From SZUA-309 sp965215995 (lineage in GTDB: Bacteria > Pseudomonadota > Gammaproteobacteria > Pseudomonadales > Azotimanducaceae): a DNA stretch of 64,000 nt. Location: the NCBI GenBank assembly GCA_965215995.1, contig OZ244128.1, positions 5,580,001-5,644,000 on the forward strand. Direction: 5' to 3'. This document shows positions 8,340 to 17,690 of the stretch, one piece after another. Positions within the stretch are counted from its first letter, which is position 1. Every line of letters starts with the position of its first letter. A program made the translations under genes and the position numbers. Under the pieces are notes generated by a model. It saw only the letters and a list, made by a program, of their open reading frames with translations, did not search any database and had not been told where the DNA came from.

Positions 8340-8926
8340 GCTATCCGACAGTTCGTCAAGCCGCAGAATCCGAGCGCGTCACAGTCGTCAACACGCTGAC
8401 CCTGGCTTTCGTCAGTGACCCTGTGAATCGCTGGTACCTACCCGATAGCGGCCGCTATCTCCAGTGCTTTCCTAAGATAGTTGACCTGCTGACTGAGCCC
8501 GCGCTCGAGGCAGGCACCTGCTTCGTCACCGAGAACCTGGAAGGAGCGGCTCTTTGGTACCCGCCTGGAGTTGGTCCAGACGAGGAGACTTTGGGGGCCT
8601 TGTTTATGCAATCGGCACCTGAGCATCTTGGTGAAGCTTTTGGCGATTTCTTGGCGGCGTTGGAGCACCATCACCCACAGGACGAAGACTGCTGGTACCT
8701 GCCCCTGGTCGGGGTTGACCCGGCCCATCAGGGTAAAGGCCTCGGCGCGGTACTGATGAAGCACGCCACTGATCTGGTCGACAGCCAGGGCGCTCTGAGT
8801 TACCTGGAGTCCTCTACTCCCAAGAACATCAGCTTGTACGAACGACACGGGTTTGAAACAAGCGGGCAGATCCTGTTTGGGGAGAAAGGTGACATAGCTA
8901 CGCCTATGGTCCGAAGCAGAAGGTGA
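8336..8926 (+). CDS. GNAT family N-acetyltransferase
   Basis: A 196-residue acetyl-CoA-dependent acetyltransferase. The acetyl-CoA loop is seen in LVGVDPAHQGKGLGAVLMKH (Q/RxxGxG/A at QGKGLG), followed by the downstream family segment around NISLYERHGFE. A TTG that overlaps the upstream stop (TTGA) is taken as start because the family match begins right after it and an upstream frame extension would run through the preceding gene. It is coupled to the PEP-mutase-family gene; the acceptor substrate is unknown. Confidence 0.85.
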   Translation: MSYPTVRQAAESERVTVVNTLTLAFVSDPVNRWYLPDSGRYLQCFPKIVDLLTEPALEAGTCFVTENLEGAALWYPPGVGPDEETLGALFMQSAPEHLGEAFGDFLAALEHHHPQDEDCWYLPLVGVDPAHQGKGLGAVLMKHATDLVDSQGALSYLESSTPKNISLYERHGFETSGQILFGEKGDIATPMVRSRR

Positions 8927-8972
8927 ACGACAACGGAGGAAAGGAAGGGGATCTACACCCGGGATAAGGCCC

Positions 8973-10424
8973 CTATTCCTTCAGCCGCCCGAAGATCGGT
9001 TTGCCGGGCAGAACGCCGTCCACCAGCTCACCATCCCGGACTACGGCCACCCCTCCAACCAGCACATGTTCGATACCTTCAGAGAATTGCATGGAGTCAG
9101 TGTAGGTTGCCTTGTCAATTATCCGGGTCGGATCGAACAGCGTGAGATCTGCGTCCGCGCCTTCCTGAACACGCCCTTTGCGCTTCATGCCGGGCGCGAT
9201 CGCTTCGAGTCGTTGTGCCGGGAGCAGGGTCATCTTCGCCAATGCGGTCATCAGATCCAGCCCTTCCTCTTCGCGCACGTAGTGCCCGAGGATTCTTGCG
9301 TAGGTACCCGCACCTCGCGGATGTGCCGGACCGTTGGCAAACGAAATGCCGTCCGATGCAACGATCACGTCGGGCTGCGCCACCAGCCAGGCATTGGTGG
9401 CTTCGGAACGACCATGGATGATCACCGGGCCACCCTGCTTTCGGTATGCCTCGAAGGTTTCCTTCGTCAACCGCTCACCGGTTTCCGCCCACTGCAGGAG
9501 TCCATAGTCAGATTGCCAGTCATCGAACAAGGCGCTTTCGATCAGCGTGGACCCCGCTGTGTAAGGATACGACTCCGTCGTCACGTCCAACCCGGCCCGG
9601 TTGGCGGCTCGAATCAGACCCAGCGCAGCCCGGGCGGATTCGTTGGTGCTCGAGTTGAGGTGCACGATGTGCAATGAAGCCTCGGCCGCAAAGGCGTTGG
9701 CGATGACTTCCTGTATCGGTGCCAACATGTCGCCACCCATGCGAGCCGCGGCTCGGATGTGGACGAAGACCGGCGCTTTGAGCTCCGCGGCCGCCGAAAA
9801 AGCCCGGTAGATCTCCTCGTGAGTGGCTCCCGGAGTGTAGGTAATGCCGAAACCGAACCCCAAAGCACCCTCGTACATTCCTTCCTGCAACAACCGCAGC
9901 GTGTAGGCGATCTCATCTTCCGATGCGGCACGGCGAGCGGATGCTGTTCCGAAAGCCGACTGGAAATACGTCATGAGATTACCCTCGGCATCTTCATGAC
10001 CCTCCACAGCCGCATGTCGCGCTACTACATGGCTGACCGTCGTTCCGTAGTTGATCAGCGCATTGCCTTCGCGCATTTCGTAGAACCGTCGAACCGGCCA
10101 GGTGCCGATTTCCAGCTCCAGAGCGGTGGTCACTCCATCTGCTGCCTGGAAGCGGTTGCTTGGCAGGTCCTGTCCGTGCGCATGCAGGTCGATGAATCCT
10201 GGCGCAACCACGAGCCCGGCGGCATCGATCGTCGTGGCAGCAGTTGGAACCGTTTCGCTGATTCGCGTGATTCGACCCTCTTCGACCAGAAGATGACGAA
10301 TAGCGTCCATGCCGGTCTCTGGGTCCATGACCCTTCCGTTCAGGATGGCCAGGTCACCGGCATTGGCCGAGGCTGCCAGGCATGCGAGCATCGACAAAAG
10401 GAACGTCCGAATCACCTGGTTCAT
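8973..10424 (-). CDS. Exported N-acyl-D-amino-acid deacylase-like amidohydrolase
   Basis: A metal-dependent amidohydrolase of the D-aminoacylase/dihydroorotase-like group. The ATG at 10424 follows GGGAGA and starts a signal peptide (FLLSMLACLAASANA, cleavage near residue 22), giving 483 residues. The first metal motif is HAHGQD (81-86); IHGRSEATN and SDGISFANGPAHPRGAGTY match later motifs of D-aminoacylases, and the C-terminal GADADLTLFDP is the usual return to the small beta-domain. It is divergent from a lipoprotein esterase with a 75-bp intergenic region, which suggests shared control. The acyl-amino-acid substrate is inferred from the family only. Confidence 0.87.
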   Translation of the reverse strand: MNQVIRTFLLSMLACLAASANAGDLAILNGRVMDPETGMDAIRHLLVEEGRITRISETVPTAATTIDAAGLVVAPGFIDLHAHGQDLPSNRFQAADGVTTALELEIGTWPVRRFYEMREGNALINYGTTVSHVVARHAAVEGHEDAEGNLMTYFQSAFGTASARRAASEDEIAYTLRLLQEGMYEGALGFGFGITYTPGATHEEIYRAFSAAAELKAPVFVHIRAAARMGGDMLAPIQEVIANAFAAEASLHIVHLNSSTNESARAALGLIRAANRAGLDVTTESYPYTAGSTLIESALFDDWQSDYGLLQWAETGERLTKETFEAYRKQGGPVIIHGRSEATNAWLVAQPDVIVASDGISFANGPAHPRGAGTYARILGHYVREEEGLDLMTALAKMTLLPAQRLEAIAPGMKRKGRVQEGADADLTLFDPTRIIDKATYTDSMQFSEGIEHVLVGGVAVVRDGELVDGVLPGKPIFGRLKE

Positions 10425-10499
10425 GTCTTTCTCCCGTTGTGGGCCCATCTTACCCCTGGGCATGGTAGCGTTGACACGTCGCTGATTCGGGGAATCACT

Positions 10500-11486
10500 G
10501 TGGCTTTGCGAGAACTGACCTTCATTACAGCCGTTCTGGTTGCAACAGCCGGCTGCAATGCGGAGGAGGAAGTAGTCACGACTGCTGGACCACCGGTAAC
10601 GGCGACTGTCACCCATGCGGCAAACCAACCCGGTCCGGTGCCGGTAACCAACTCGTTCCGTCATGTCCTGCGTTCGGCAGAGATCGGCCAGGACTTCGTG
10701 ATCGATGTGGCGCTGCCATACCTACCGTCGGACGAACCCATGCCCGTCATCTATGTGACAGACGGCAACAGCATGTTTCCTCTGGTTGCGAACAGCGCCC
10801 GGCTGATGCAGCTGGGTTTTGAGATTCCACCCGTGATCGTCGTCGGCATCGGCTATGAAGTAGACAGCTCAGCCGAAGTGTTGAATCTCCGGTCCCGCGA
10901 CCTCACCCCGACCGTGGACGAAGCCTTTCTGGAGCGGTCGGCGAGCGACCCGATGCCACGACCCAGCGACCTGTCGCTCGGTCAGGCCGCACAGTTTCTC
11001 GATTTCATCGAGAACGACGTGAAACCCCTGATCGCAGCAAACTATCCGGTGCTGGATGGAGATGCGACGCTGGTCGGGGATTCGTTGGGCGGTCTGTTCA
11101 CGCTCTACGCACTGTTTAATCGCACGGGTGACTATCAGCGCTTCATCGCCGGCAGCCCTTCCCTGTGGTGGGACGAGGAAACGCTGTTCGAGGATGAGGC
11201 TCGCTACGCCACGAGTGCCGAAGACATCGATGCAAGGCTGTTTCTCTCCGTCGGAGGTCTCGAGGAAGGGCCTGCAGACGACGGATTCCACATGGTAACA
11301 AATACGCACCGAATGGCTGACCTGCTGGCAAGCCGGGCTTACCCGAGTCTCCACCTGACGGTCCACGAGTTCGCAGACGAAACTCATCTGTCCGTGATTC
11401 CAGCGACCATGAGTCGCGGCCTGCGGGCGGTGTTTGCGGACGAAGTAGCCGCTCTGCAGCTCGAACTGGCAGAGACACAGAAATAG
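10500..11486 (+). CDS. Lipoprotein alpha/beta hydrolase (esterase D/IroE-like)
   Basis: A 328-residue putative lipoprotein. Starting at GTG 10500, the first 19 residues form a lipoprotein signal with lipobox VATAGC (lipidated Cys19). The mature part is an alpha/beta hydrolase of the ferri-siderophore esterase/YbbA type: VIYVTDGN, then the nucleophile elbow GDSLGG with Ser about 195, GSPSLWW, and a His in DETHLS near the C-terminus. An open frame continues far upstream, but the lipobox fixes the likely start. It is divergent from the D-aminoacylase-like gene. Siderophore esterase is possible, but no iron-uptake gene lies nearby. Confidence 0.82.
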   Translation: MALRELTFITAVLVATAGCNAEEEVVTTAGPPVTATVTHAANQPGPVPVTNSFRHVLRSAEIGQDFVIDVALPYLPSDEPMPVIYVTDGNSMFPLVANSARLMQLGFEIPPVIVVGIGYEVDSSAEVLNLRSRDLTPTVDEAFLERSASDPMPRPSDLSLGQAAQFLDFIENDVKPLIAANYPVLDGDATLVGDSLGGLFTLYALFNRTGDYQRFIAGSPSLWWDEETLFEDEARYATSAEDIDARLFLSVGGLEEGPADDGFHMVTNTHRMADLLASRAYPSLHLTVHEFADETHLSVIPATMSRGLRAVFADEVAALQLELAETQK

Positions 11487-11699
11487 GCAACTTTATTTCC
11501 TTAAAACTGCTCTTTTTCAGGTCCAATGTTTCTACAGCTTCTTCCCTTATTCCTTTGATTTTCGTGGAGATTGTCCGGCTATCTTAGTAGTCGTTGAAAA
11601 GATCAGTAGAAGCGTCCGGTGAGGGCCGGACCTTCTTACTCAGGACGAGACGAAACCCAGGCAGGGACGCGAGTGATCAAGGAGAAGATCGTGGAGAGA

Positions 11700-11840
11700 A
11701 TGATGGACACGCACGTTTTACCGGAAGGACTGAATCAGGTCGAAGACTGGTGGTGGGATCGCTCCAGCACCGTGCGCTGGCTCCTCGGTAGCGTTTCCCT
11801 GGCCACCATGGCCGGTGTGCTTGGAGGCATGCTCGCCTAG
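11700..11840 (+). CDS. Small membrane protein, hypothetical
   Basis: A possible 46-residue protein (MMDTHVLPEG...), with one clear transmembrane helix at its C-terminus (WLLGSVSLATMAGVLGG) after a Trp-rich segment DWWWD. An in-frame GTG at 11673 is an alternative start. A 6-bp hairpin (GTCCGG/CCGGAC, 11614-11631) lies in its leader. The AT-rich stretch 11487-11610 before it holds no gene that I can see. The support is frame, helix and an isolated position; no family is recognised. Confidence 0.4.
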   Translation: MMDTHVLPEGLNQVEDWWWDRSSTVRWLLGSVSLATMAGVLGGMLA

Positions 11841-11841
11841 A

Positions 11842-12486
11842 CTACTGCAGCGCGTCGAGCACCTTCCCCAGCTCTTCGACGCGCTTAACTATCGTCCGGG
11901 CACCCGCCCGGACGAGTTCTTCCCGACTCCCGTAACCGTACAACACCCCTATCCCATCGAGCCCATTGTTCGCTGCTCCCACCATGTCGTGAGAACGATC
12001 GCCAATCATCACGGACTCGGCCAGCGTGGCACCCGACCGATGTAGCGCGTGTGCGAGAAGATCGGTCTTGTCTGCCCGCTCACCAGAGAGCTCAGAGCCA
12101 AACACTTCCTGAAAGTAGGAATCCAACTGGAAGTGCTCAACGATCCGTTCGGCATAGACGTGCGGCTTGCTGGTTGCCACATGCAGGGTCCAACCCGCAT
12201 CGGTCAGCCGTTCGAGCAGTGCGCTTATACCGGGATACACTTCGTTCTCATAGAGGCCCACGGCGCCAAATCGCTCCCGATACAACGCCACCGCAAGATC
12301 GGCATCCTCCTCACCACCCAGCAGCCGAACGAAAGACGCCCGCAGTGGCGGACCAATACACCAGAGCAACGCTTCTTCATCCGGTACCGGGCGGTTTAGA
12401 CGAGCCAGCGCATGCTGAATGCAGCGGACGATCCCCGGCCTCGGGTCCGTCAGCGTGCCGTCCAGATCAAAGAAGACAGTTCTCAT
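11842..12486 (-). CDS. HAD-family phosphatase (phosphoglycolate phosphatase-like)
   Basis: A 214-residue haloacid-dehalogenase hydrolase. Motif I is DLDGT (7-11, nucleophile Asp7), motif II is ATSKP, the Lys lies in DKTDLL, and motif IV is IGDRSHD. A helical cap (residues about 15-80) fits subclass IA, as in Gph/PpaX and 5'-nucleotidase-like proteins. It is transcribed convergently with the small membrane protein and divergently from the diguanylate cyclase. The likely substrate is a small phosphate ester; specificity cannot be read from the sequence. Confidence 0.88.
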   Translation of the reverse strand: MRTVFFDLDGTLTDPRPGIVRCIQHALARLNRPVPDEEALLWCIGPPLRASFVRLLGGEEDADLAVALYRERFGAVGLYENEVYPGISALLERLTDAGWTLHVATSKPHVYAERIVEHFQLDSYFQEVFGSELSGERADKTDLLAHALHRSGATLAESVMIGDRSHDMVGAANNGLDGIGVLYGYGSREELVRAGARTIVKRVEELGKVLDALQ

Positions 12487-12637
12487 ATTCGTCCGTCGTC
12501 ATCGGGATTTCGGCAACCCCAACGGCGCTTGTGATTCAGCGCACAAATCGAGCCGGAAGAATAGCGCACCATCGCCTGCGAGTACTCAAAGCACTCGCGA
12601 GTACTGCTGGTGCTCGTTGCACAGGGATAAGTGCGGG

Positions 12638-13435
12638 ATGCGAATCCGTATCAGAAACACGCGTCAGATGTGGCTGTTCATTGCTGCTGTCACCGTCGTG
12701 TCGGTGGCAGTTTCCGAGCTGACACTGCTGCTCGTCTTCCTGCTGCTTGGCGAGGCCGCCTTCAGCAAGGGAAGCGCCTTCTTCACGGCACTGGTGGTGC
12801 CGATTTTCGTCTCTGTGCCCGTCTGTTTCATGATGGCCAGAATGGCACTCCAGTTGAGCAATGCCCACGCCCGGTTGAAGGAACTGGCCCACACAGATGA
12901 GCTGACCGGATTGATCAATCGTCGCTCGTTCTTCGAATCAGCGGAGATCATGCTGGCCGAAGCACGCGAGGAAGGCATGGTGCTGTCTTTGCTGGTGATC
13001 GACGCCGATTACTTCAAGCAGCTGAATGATACCTACGGGCACGCCACCGGAGACGCGGCGCTGCAGTTCATTACCGAGCAACTGCAAATCAGCGTGCGCA
13101 AGACGGATCTGGTCTGTCGACTCGGCGGCGAGGAATTCGCCGTGCTGCTGCCTGATCTCAAGGAAGCAGAGGCAGAAAAGCTCGGCGCTCGAATCCTCGA
13201 GCGGATCTCCTCACGCCCCATGTTCTGGGACGACAAGATCATCGAGATGTCCGTGAGCTGCGGCGTGGCAGACACTGCTGTCGGCTATGACATGACTACG
13301 CTGTTCAAGGCCGCAGACGACGCCCTCTATGCAGCCAAGACCGCGGGCCGAAACCGTCAGGTTGTGTTTTCCCGCATGGCGGCCAGCAGCCGGGTGGCAA
13401 ACCCACCGAGCGCCCGAGTCAAACAGCCCGGCTGA
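12638..13435 (+). CDS. Membrane-bound diguanylate cyclase (GGDEF)
   Basis: Makes cyclic di-GMP from two GTP at the inner membrane. The 265-residue product has two transmembrane helices (about 12-38 and 48-68) with almost no sensor domain, then a GGDEF domain with the active-site motif GGEEF (163-167). An RKTD (154-157) lies exactly five residues upstream, the classical RxxD inhibitory site, so it should be active and feedback-inhibited. The ATG at 12638 was chosen because it starts just before the first helix; the open frame extends further upstream, over the HAD gene promoter, without conserved sequence. It appears monocistronic. Confidence 0.92.
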   Translation: MRIRIRNTRQMWLFIAAVTVVSVAVSELTLLLVFLLLGEAAFSKGSAFFTALVVPIFVSVPVCFMMARMALQLSNAHARLKELAHTDELTGLINRRSFFESAEIMLAEAREEGMVLSLLVIDADYFKQLNDTYGHATGDAALQFITEQLQISVRKTDLVCRLGGEEFAVLLPDLKEAEAEKLGARILERISSRPMFWDDKIIEMSVSCGVADTAVGYDMTTLFKAADDALYAAKTAGRNRQVVFSRMAASSRVANPPSARVKQPG

Positions 13436-13488
13436 GCCAGCTTGGCGTCAGCCCTGATCGCTGGCCTGCCCTTCCCAGACTCGCTAGG

Positions 13489-14295
13489 ATGCCTCGCTCA
13501 GACGAGTGGTACAGGAACCAGCCAGTGAACCCTTTCAGTCTCGACGGTAAACACATCGCCATCACCGGTGCCTCTTCAGGCTTCGGTCACCACTTCGCCG
13601 GCGTGCTTGCCGCCGCTGGCGGCAAGGTCAGCCTGGGCGCACGCCGGGTTGAGAAGATCCAGGATCGTGTCGATGAGATCAATGCCAGCGGTGGACGGGC
13701 ATCTGGTGCCCGGCTCGACGTGACCGACAGCGTCAGCATCACTGAGTTTTTCGATGCTGCCGAGGCGGCCTTCGGCCCCGTGAACGTGCTGATCAACAAC
13801 GCCGGCATCGAAGCGGGCGCCAAAACCTACATGATGATCGATGATGACGACTGGGACTCGGTGATCGACACCAATCTGAAAAGCGCCTGGCTGATGAGCA
13901 AGCGCTTCACCGAGCGGGTGCTCGCAAACGAGCTCGGCGGCGGCAACATCATCAATGTCTCCTCCATTACCGACACCCGAACCATCAAGGGGCAATTCCC
14001 CTACGCCGTCTCCAAGGGTGGTCTCACCCGGATGACCGAAGTACTGGCACTGGAAGCCCCGAAATACGGCATTCGAGTGAACGCTCTGGCGCCCGGTTAC
14101 ATCCTCACCGACGTCAGTCGCCTGCTGCTCGAAAGCGAGCAATCACCGGAGTTCATGAAAGGGATACCCCTGCGGCGCTACGGCGAGTTCGATGACCTCG
14201 ACGGTCCCATTCTGCTGCTGGCTTCCGACGCCTCCAGGTACATGAACGGCTCGATCTTGGTCGTCGATGGCGGCCATATCTGCGCGTCTCTCTAA
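13489..14295 (+). CDS. SDR family NAD(P)-dependent oxidoreductase
   Basis: A 268-residue classical short-chain dehydrogenase/reductase. It shows the cofactor motif TGASSGFG (26-33), NNAG (about 103-106), Ser in NVSSITD, the YxxxK pair in YAVSK (about 171-175) and the C-terminal NGSILVVDGG. The N-terminus is about 15 residues longer than in compact SDRs. It stands alone on the plus strand, convergent with the dimethylformamidase-like operon. The substrate is not known; gluconate 5-dehydrogenase-like and 3-oxoacyl reductases are nearest in pattern. Confidence 0.9.
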   Translation: MPRSDEWYRNQPVNPFSLDGKHIAITGASSGFGHHFAGVLAAAGGKVSLGARRVEKIQDRVDEINASGGRASGARLDVTDSVSITEFFDAAEAAFGPVNVLINNAGIEAGAKTYMMIDDDDWDSVIDTNLKSAWLMSKRFTERVLANELGGGNIINVSSITDTRTIKGQFPYAVSKGGLTRMTEVLALEAPKYGIRVNALAPGYILTDVSRLLLESEQSPEFMKGIPLRRYGEFDDLDGPILLLASDASRYMNGSILVVDGGHICASL

Positions 14296-14317
14296 GGAAC
14301 GGCGGCTTCCTTAGGGC

Positions 14318-16474
14318 TCACTCGCCGGGATAGTCGAAAGGCGTCTCGTCGAGAAACCGCTGCAGCACATTGCCCGTGATCCGGGCGATGTCGTTGTCGA
14401 AGTTGTTGTGGGCGAGCGCTCCAGCGTAGGAGATAGACCCGGTGCTGAACACGGCACCGCCGGACGGTGTCTCGAAAAAGACCATATCCGCCCGAACCTT
14501 CGGACCCTGAAGCTCGAGTTGGGACATGTGGATTTCTTCCGTCACCCGAAGCATGCCCGGCCGATGGTTCTCGCTGGAAGCAATGCAAAGCGCATGCCCT
14601 GGCGAGCCCAGCGCTTCATCCAGGCGGTCGATCTCTTCGCCGGCAGCACCACCACCCTGCGTTCCGTAGTCACCCACCACATCGCTTGCCGTGACACCCT
14701 GCATGATGAAACTCACTCGATCCTCGAGGGCGCCGGGTTGGAGGCGGTAGTAAGTGCCACCATCAAACCCTTGCGCTGCGAAACCGACGCCCACCATCTG
14801 GTTCGGCGGTCGGCCAAGCCGACGCCAGAGCCCGCCGTACTCACCCGTGAACTGGTGATAGTACTCCCCGGGCTCGGCAATCCAGGCTCGCGTGCCATCC
14901 TCGGCGCGACGCACCTCGATGATGCCCGGGTTGTCCGGGCAGTAAGCGATCCGCCAGTAGAAACCGTTGCCGCCCATGTACATCAGGCGTCCACCGTGAT
15001 CGAGCCAGACATCCAACGCATCGAGCATCTGGGTGGAGTAGTACTCGGGATGCGTACCCGTAATGACCACCCGGTAGCCTTCCAGGAGCTCTGCCCCTTC
15101 CCGATGCAGATCCTCGTCGGTGATCACATCGAAAGACTGCTCGATGCCATGCAGCCAGTTGGTGATGTTGGTGTCGGCGTTGAACGACCAGGTGATCGTT
15201 TTCGGCTTCATGTTCAGCACCGGGCGCAGTCGTGACGAGAAGTGCACGCCGGAGCCATCAGCGTGGTACTCGTAGAGAGAGTAACCCAGCTCCGGATGCT
15301 TCAAGAGATAAGCGTCTTCAGGATTCTTCGGTTTGCTGTCGCCAAAAATCCCGCCGGAAAAACCGAATCGCTGATTGGCATAGGCCAGATAGGTTGCGGT
15401 GGACGCAAGATAGGCCACCTGGCCTCGCTTGCTCCGGTTCGCCGGTCTGACAAAGAAAGGCACGTAGTCGACCGAACCGCCCAGCGTCAGCTTCACCGCG
15501 TAAACGCCTGACGGCATATCCTGCGGCACATTCCAGGAAAAATCAGGCGTCCAGCCCGCGTCCACCAGATCATCTTCATGGAAATGGATGGCCGCGTACT
15601 GAGCAGGATCATCCAGCCAGCGCTGGGTTGATCCGTTCCAGCGGATACCTTTCACCGCGCGGGTCGGCATCTGCATGGTCCAACCGTGTCGATTCGCTGG
15701 TGAGACGTCCACAAGCTGTTCCGTGTGGATTCCCTGAGAGAAGTCCCAGGCACCGAGCAGCGCCATGTGCGTCACCGATTGAGATTCCAGAATGGACTCG
15801 GCAACCTCAGTCGACAGCTCATCGGCAACCAATCTGGGTGCCTCCAGCCGACCGTTGAATCCCGCAACTAGCGCCCCTTCCTTCAGTGCCGCGGCCAGTA
15901 GCCAGTCGCAGGCCGCCAGAGGTCGCTCCCCTACCGTTATGGCCTCCTGCTGCCAATCGCCATGCCGCTCGCCAACCCCCAGCCCGAAGCGCCGTTGCGC
16001 CAGTGCCAGCCGACCGCTGCTGCCGTTGTAGCTGAGCAGAACCTGGTGCCAGCGGTTCAAAGCCATGGGTGCCGCGAGCGTCAGCTGGCGATCATCCAGA
16101 CCTGCACTCAGATGTCCCTTGCGGACATCGAGCAAAAGCCCATCACCGCACGCCAGCGGCTGCCAATCACGGGCCAGTAAGGTCGGATAGACGAACAGGC
16201 AGAGGCTGACTTTCTGCAGGGTCGGCAGGTCCGGCAGCACCGCATAGCTGCCGGGATTCAGTGGCTGGGTCCGACCCGTATGCACGCCGCTGAACGTGGA
16301 CGGCAACGGGCGTTCATCGAATCCGGTGCCATGTGGCCGGCTGTCGCCACAGATCAGCTCCACCAGCTCCGCCGAGTACTGCCCCGAGCTATGACAGCTG
16401 ACCATCACATCGAGCGTATCTCCTGCCGTGACCGACCAGGGATCCGCATAGGCGATGATCTGCTTTTCTTCCAC
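14318..16474 (-). CDS. N,N-dimethylformamidase large-subunit-like protein
   Basis: A 718-residue protein that resembles the large (beta) subunit of N,N-dimethylformamidase, an Fe-dependent amidohydrolase. The N-terminal third is beta-rich with a LamG-like part (residues about 110-200). The C-terminal half holds the typical segment with YEYHADGSG, ITGTHPEYYS, MYMGGNGFYWR and LGRPPNQMVGVGF, and ends with a GSISYAGAL segment. Real DMFase also needs a small alpha subunit; no such gene is adjacent. It lies 11 nt downstream of a TauD-family dioxygenase and is the last gene of a four-gene operon. The substrate is therefore probably another amide; the DMF activity itself is not supported. Confidence 0.83.
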   Translation of the reverse strand: MEEKQIIAYADPWSVTAGDTLDVMVSCHSSGQYSAELVELICGDSRPHGTGFDERPLPSTFSGVHTGRTQPLNPGSYAVLPDLPTLQKVSLCLFVYPTLLARDWQPLACGDGLLLDVRKGHLSAGLDDRQLTLAAPMALNRWHQVLLSYNGSSGRLALAQRRFGLGVGERHGDWQQEAITVGERPLAACDWLLAAALKEGALVAGFNGRLEAPRLVADELSTEVAESILESQSVTHMALLGAWDFSQGIHTEQLVDVSPANRHGWTMQMPTRAVKGIRWNGSTQRWLDDPAQYAAIHFHEDDLVDAGWTPDFSWNVPQDMPSGVYAVKLTLGGSVDYVPFFVRPANRSKRGQVAYLASTATYLAYANQRFGFSGGIFGDSKPKNPEDAYLLKHPELGYSLYEYHADGSGVHFSSRLRPVLNMKPKTITWSFNADTNITNWLHGIEQSFDVITDEDLHREGAELLEGYRVVITGTHPEYYSTQMLDALDVWLDHGGRLMYMGGNGFYWRIAYCPDNPGIIEVRRAEDGTRAWIAEPGEYYHQFTGEYGGLWRRLGRPPNQMVGVGFAAQGFDGGTYYRLQPGALEDRVSFIMQGVTASDVVGDYGTQGGGAAGEEIDRLDEALGSPGHALCIASSENHRPGMLRVTEEIHMSQLELQGPKVRADMVFFETPSGGAVFSTGSISYAGALAHNNFDNDIARITGNVLQRFLDETPFDYPGE

Positions 16475-16485
16475 GCCAGGGCGCC

Positions 16486-17352
16486 CTAGGCGATGTTCCT
16501 GACGGGTGAGCTCACGAGCGGTTCTCCTTCCAGGGTGATTCTATGCAGCAGCCGCCGCTCACCCTGATAGTCATTCACGGCGAGATGCCAGGTGCAGCGG
16601 TTGTCCCAGAATGCCAGAGAGCCAGGCGCCCATTGAAACCGGTAGGTGAACTCAGGGCGGGCAGCATGCTGATAGAGATATCTCAGCAACGGCTCGCTCT
16701 CCAGCTCAGTCCAGCCATCGAAGCGCACGGTGAAGCCCGGATTCACATAGAGTCCTTTCCGGTCCGATCGTGGATGGGTGAGCACCACGGGGTGCACCGA
16801 ATCCTGAGTCGCGGCTTCCGCGTTGCCGAGCCGATCGCCTATGTCTGCCGGGCGGTTGGCTGAGGCGCCGAACACATGTCGCGAGGAGTGCACGGCGTTC
16901 AGGCCCTCCAGCATTTCCTTCATGCCCTCGGAAAGCGCGTCGTAGGCCGCATACATGCCGGCGAACAGCGTATCGCCACCGGCCGGGGGCAATTCCCGGG
17001 CGTACAGCAGGGAACCCAGTGCCGGAACCTGATCGTAGCTGTGGTCCGTATGCCAACCGCCACCGATGTTGATGGTCTGCTCAGGCTCCTTGCGTACCTC
17101 GGCGATCTGAGGGTGTGTCGCCACCGGTCTGAAGAAGCGATTCACGTTGATCTCACCGAACTGCTCTGCCAGCGCGATGTGTTGTTGTGGTGTGAGCTGC
17201 TGATCGCGAAAAAACAGCACGCCGTAGTCTGCATGGGCTCGCACGAGATCATTCAGCACCGCGTCTTGCAGAGGTTCGCTGAGATCGACGCCCTCAACGA
17301 ACGCGCCGAGTGCCATCGACGCCGGTTTCAGCACAACGTTGGGGTAGTTCAT
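16486..17352 (-). CDS. TauD/TfdA-family 2-oxoglutarate dioxygenase
   Basis: A 288-residue Fe(II)/2-oxoglutarate-dependent oxygenase. The iron-binding HxD is visible in WHTDHSYDQ (His101, Asp103) and the distal His in CTWHLAVNDY (about 256), followed by the Arg that binds 2-oxoglutarate in LHRITLEG. Length and layout fit taurine dioxygenase-like enzymes. Its start overlaps the end of the YbjQ-like gene by 4 nt, and it lies just upstream of the dimethylformamidase-like gene, so an oxidative or hydrolytic attack on one N- or S-containing substrate is plausible. No transporter is in the operon. Confidence 0.88.
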   Translation of the reverse strand: MNYPNVVLKPASMALGAFVEGVDLSEPLQDAVLNDLVRAHADYGVLFFRDQQLTPQQHIALAEQFGEINVNRFFRPVATHPQIAEVRKEPEQTINIGGGWHTDHSYDQVPALGSLLYARELPPAGGDTLFAGMYAAYDALSEGMKEMLEGLNAVHSSRHVFGASANRPADIGDRLGNAEAATQDSVHPVVLTHPRSDRKGLYVNPGFTVRFDGWTELESEPLLRYLYQHAARPEFTYRFQWAPGSLAFWDNRCTWHLAVNDYQGERRLLHRITLEGEPLVSSPVRNIA

Positions 17353-17690
17353 GTGCCGCCTCCCGTGCTGGATCTGGGTTCCGTTTTCACAGCGGTGCCA
17401 TAAGCCAGGAGTTCTGCTGACCCCTGCATGACGGGTGAGGTGGTGAAACGCAGGCAGACGATGGCATCCGCACCCAGCTTGCGTGCTTCATCCGTCATGC
17501 GATCCAGGGCCTGCTCCCGGGACTCCGCCAGCATCTTGGTGTACTCACCAATCTCGCCGCCGACGAGACTCCGCAGAACGGCAATGATGTCCTTGCCAAC
17601 GTGCCGGGCGCGAATGGTATTGCCACGCACCAGCCCGAGCGTCTGCGTGATCCGGTAGTCTGCCAACTCATCCTGGGTCGTGATGATCAT
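17349..17690 (-). CDS. YbjQ family (heavy-metal-binding-like) protein
   Basis: A 113-residue protein of the YbjQ/UPF0145 family, whose members form pentameric rings and have no settled function. The match covers GLVRGNTIRARH, the central GGEIGEYTKMLAESREQALDRM region and GADAIVCLRF, with the normal family length plus about ten C-terminal residues. It overlaps both neighbours by 4 nt (small membrane protein upstream, TauD-like downstream), so the four genes of 14318-17899 are one translational unit. Confidence 0.88.
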   Translation of the reverse strand: MIITTQDELADYRITQTLGLVRGNTIRARHVGKDIIAVLRSLVGGEIGEYTKMLAESREQALDRMTDEARKLGADAIVCLRFTTSPVMQGSAELLAYGTAVKTEPRSSTGGGT

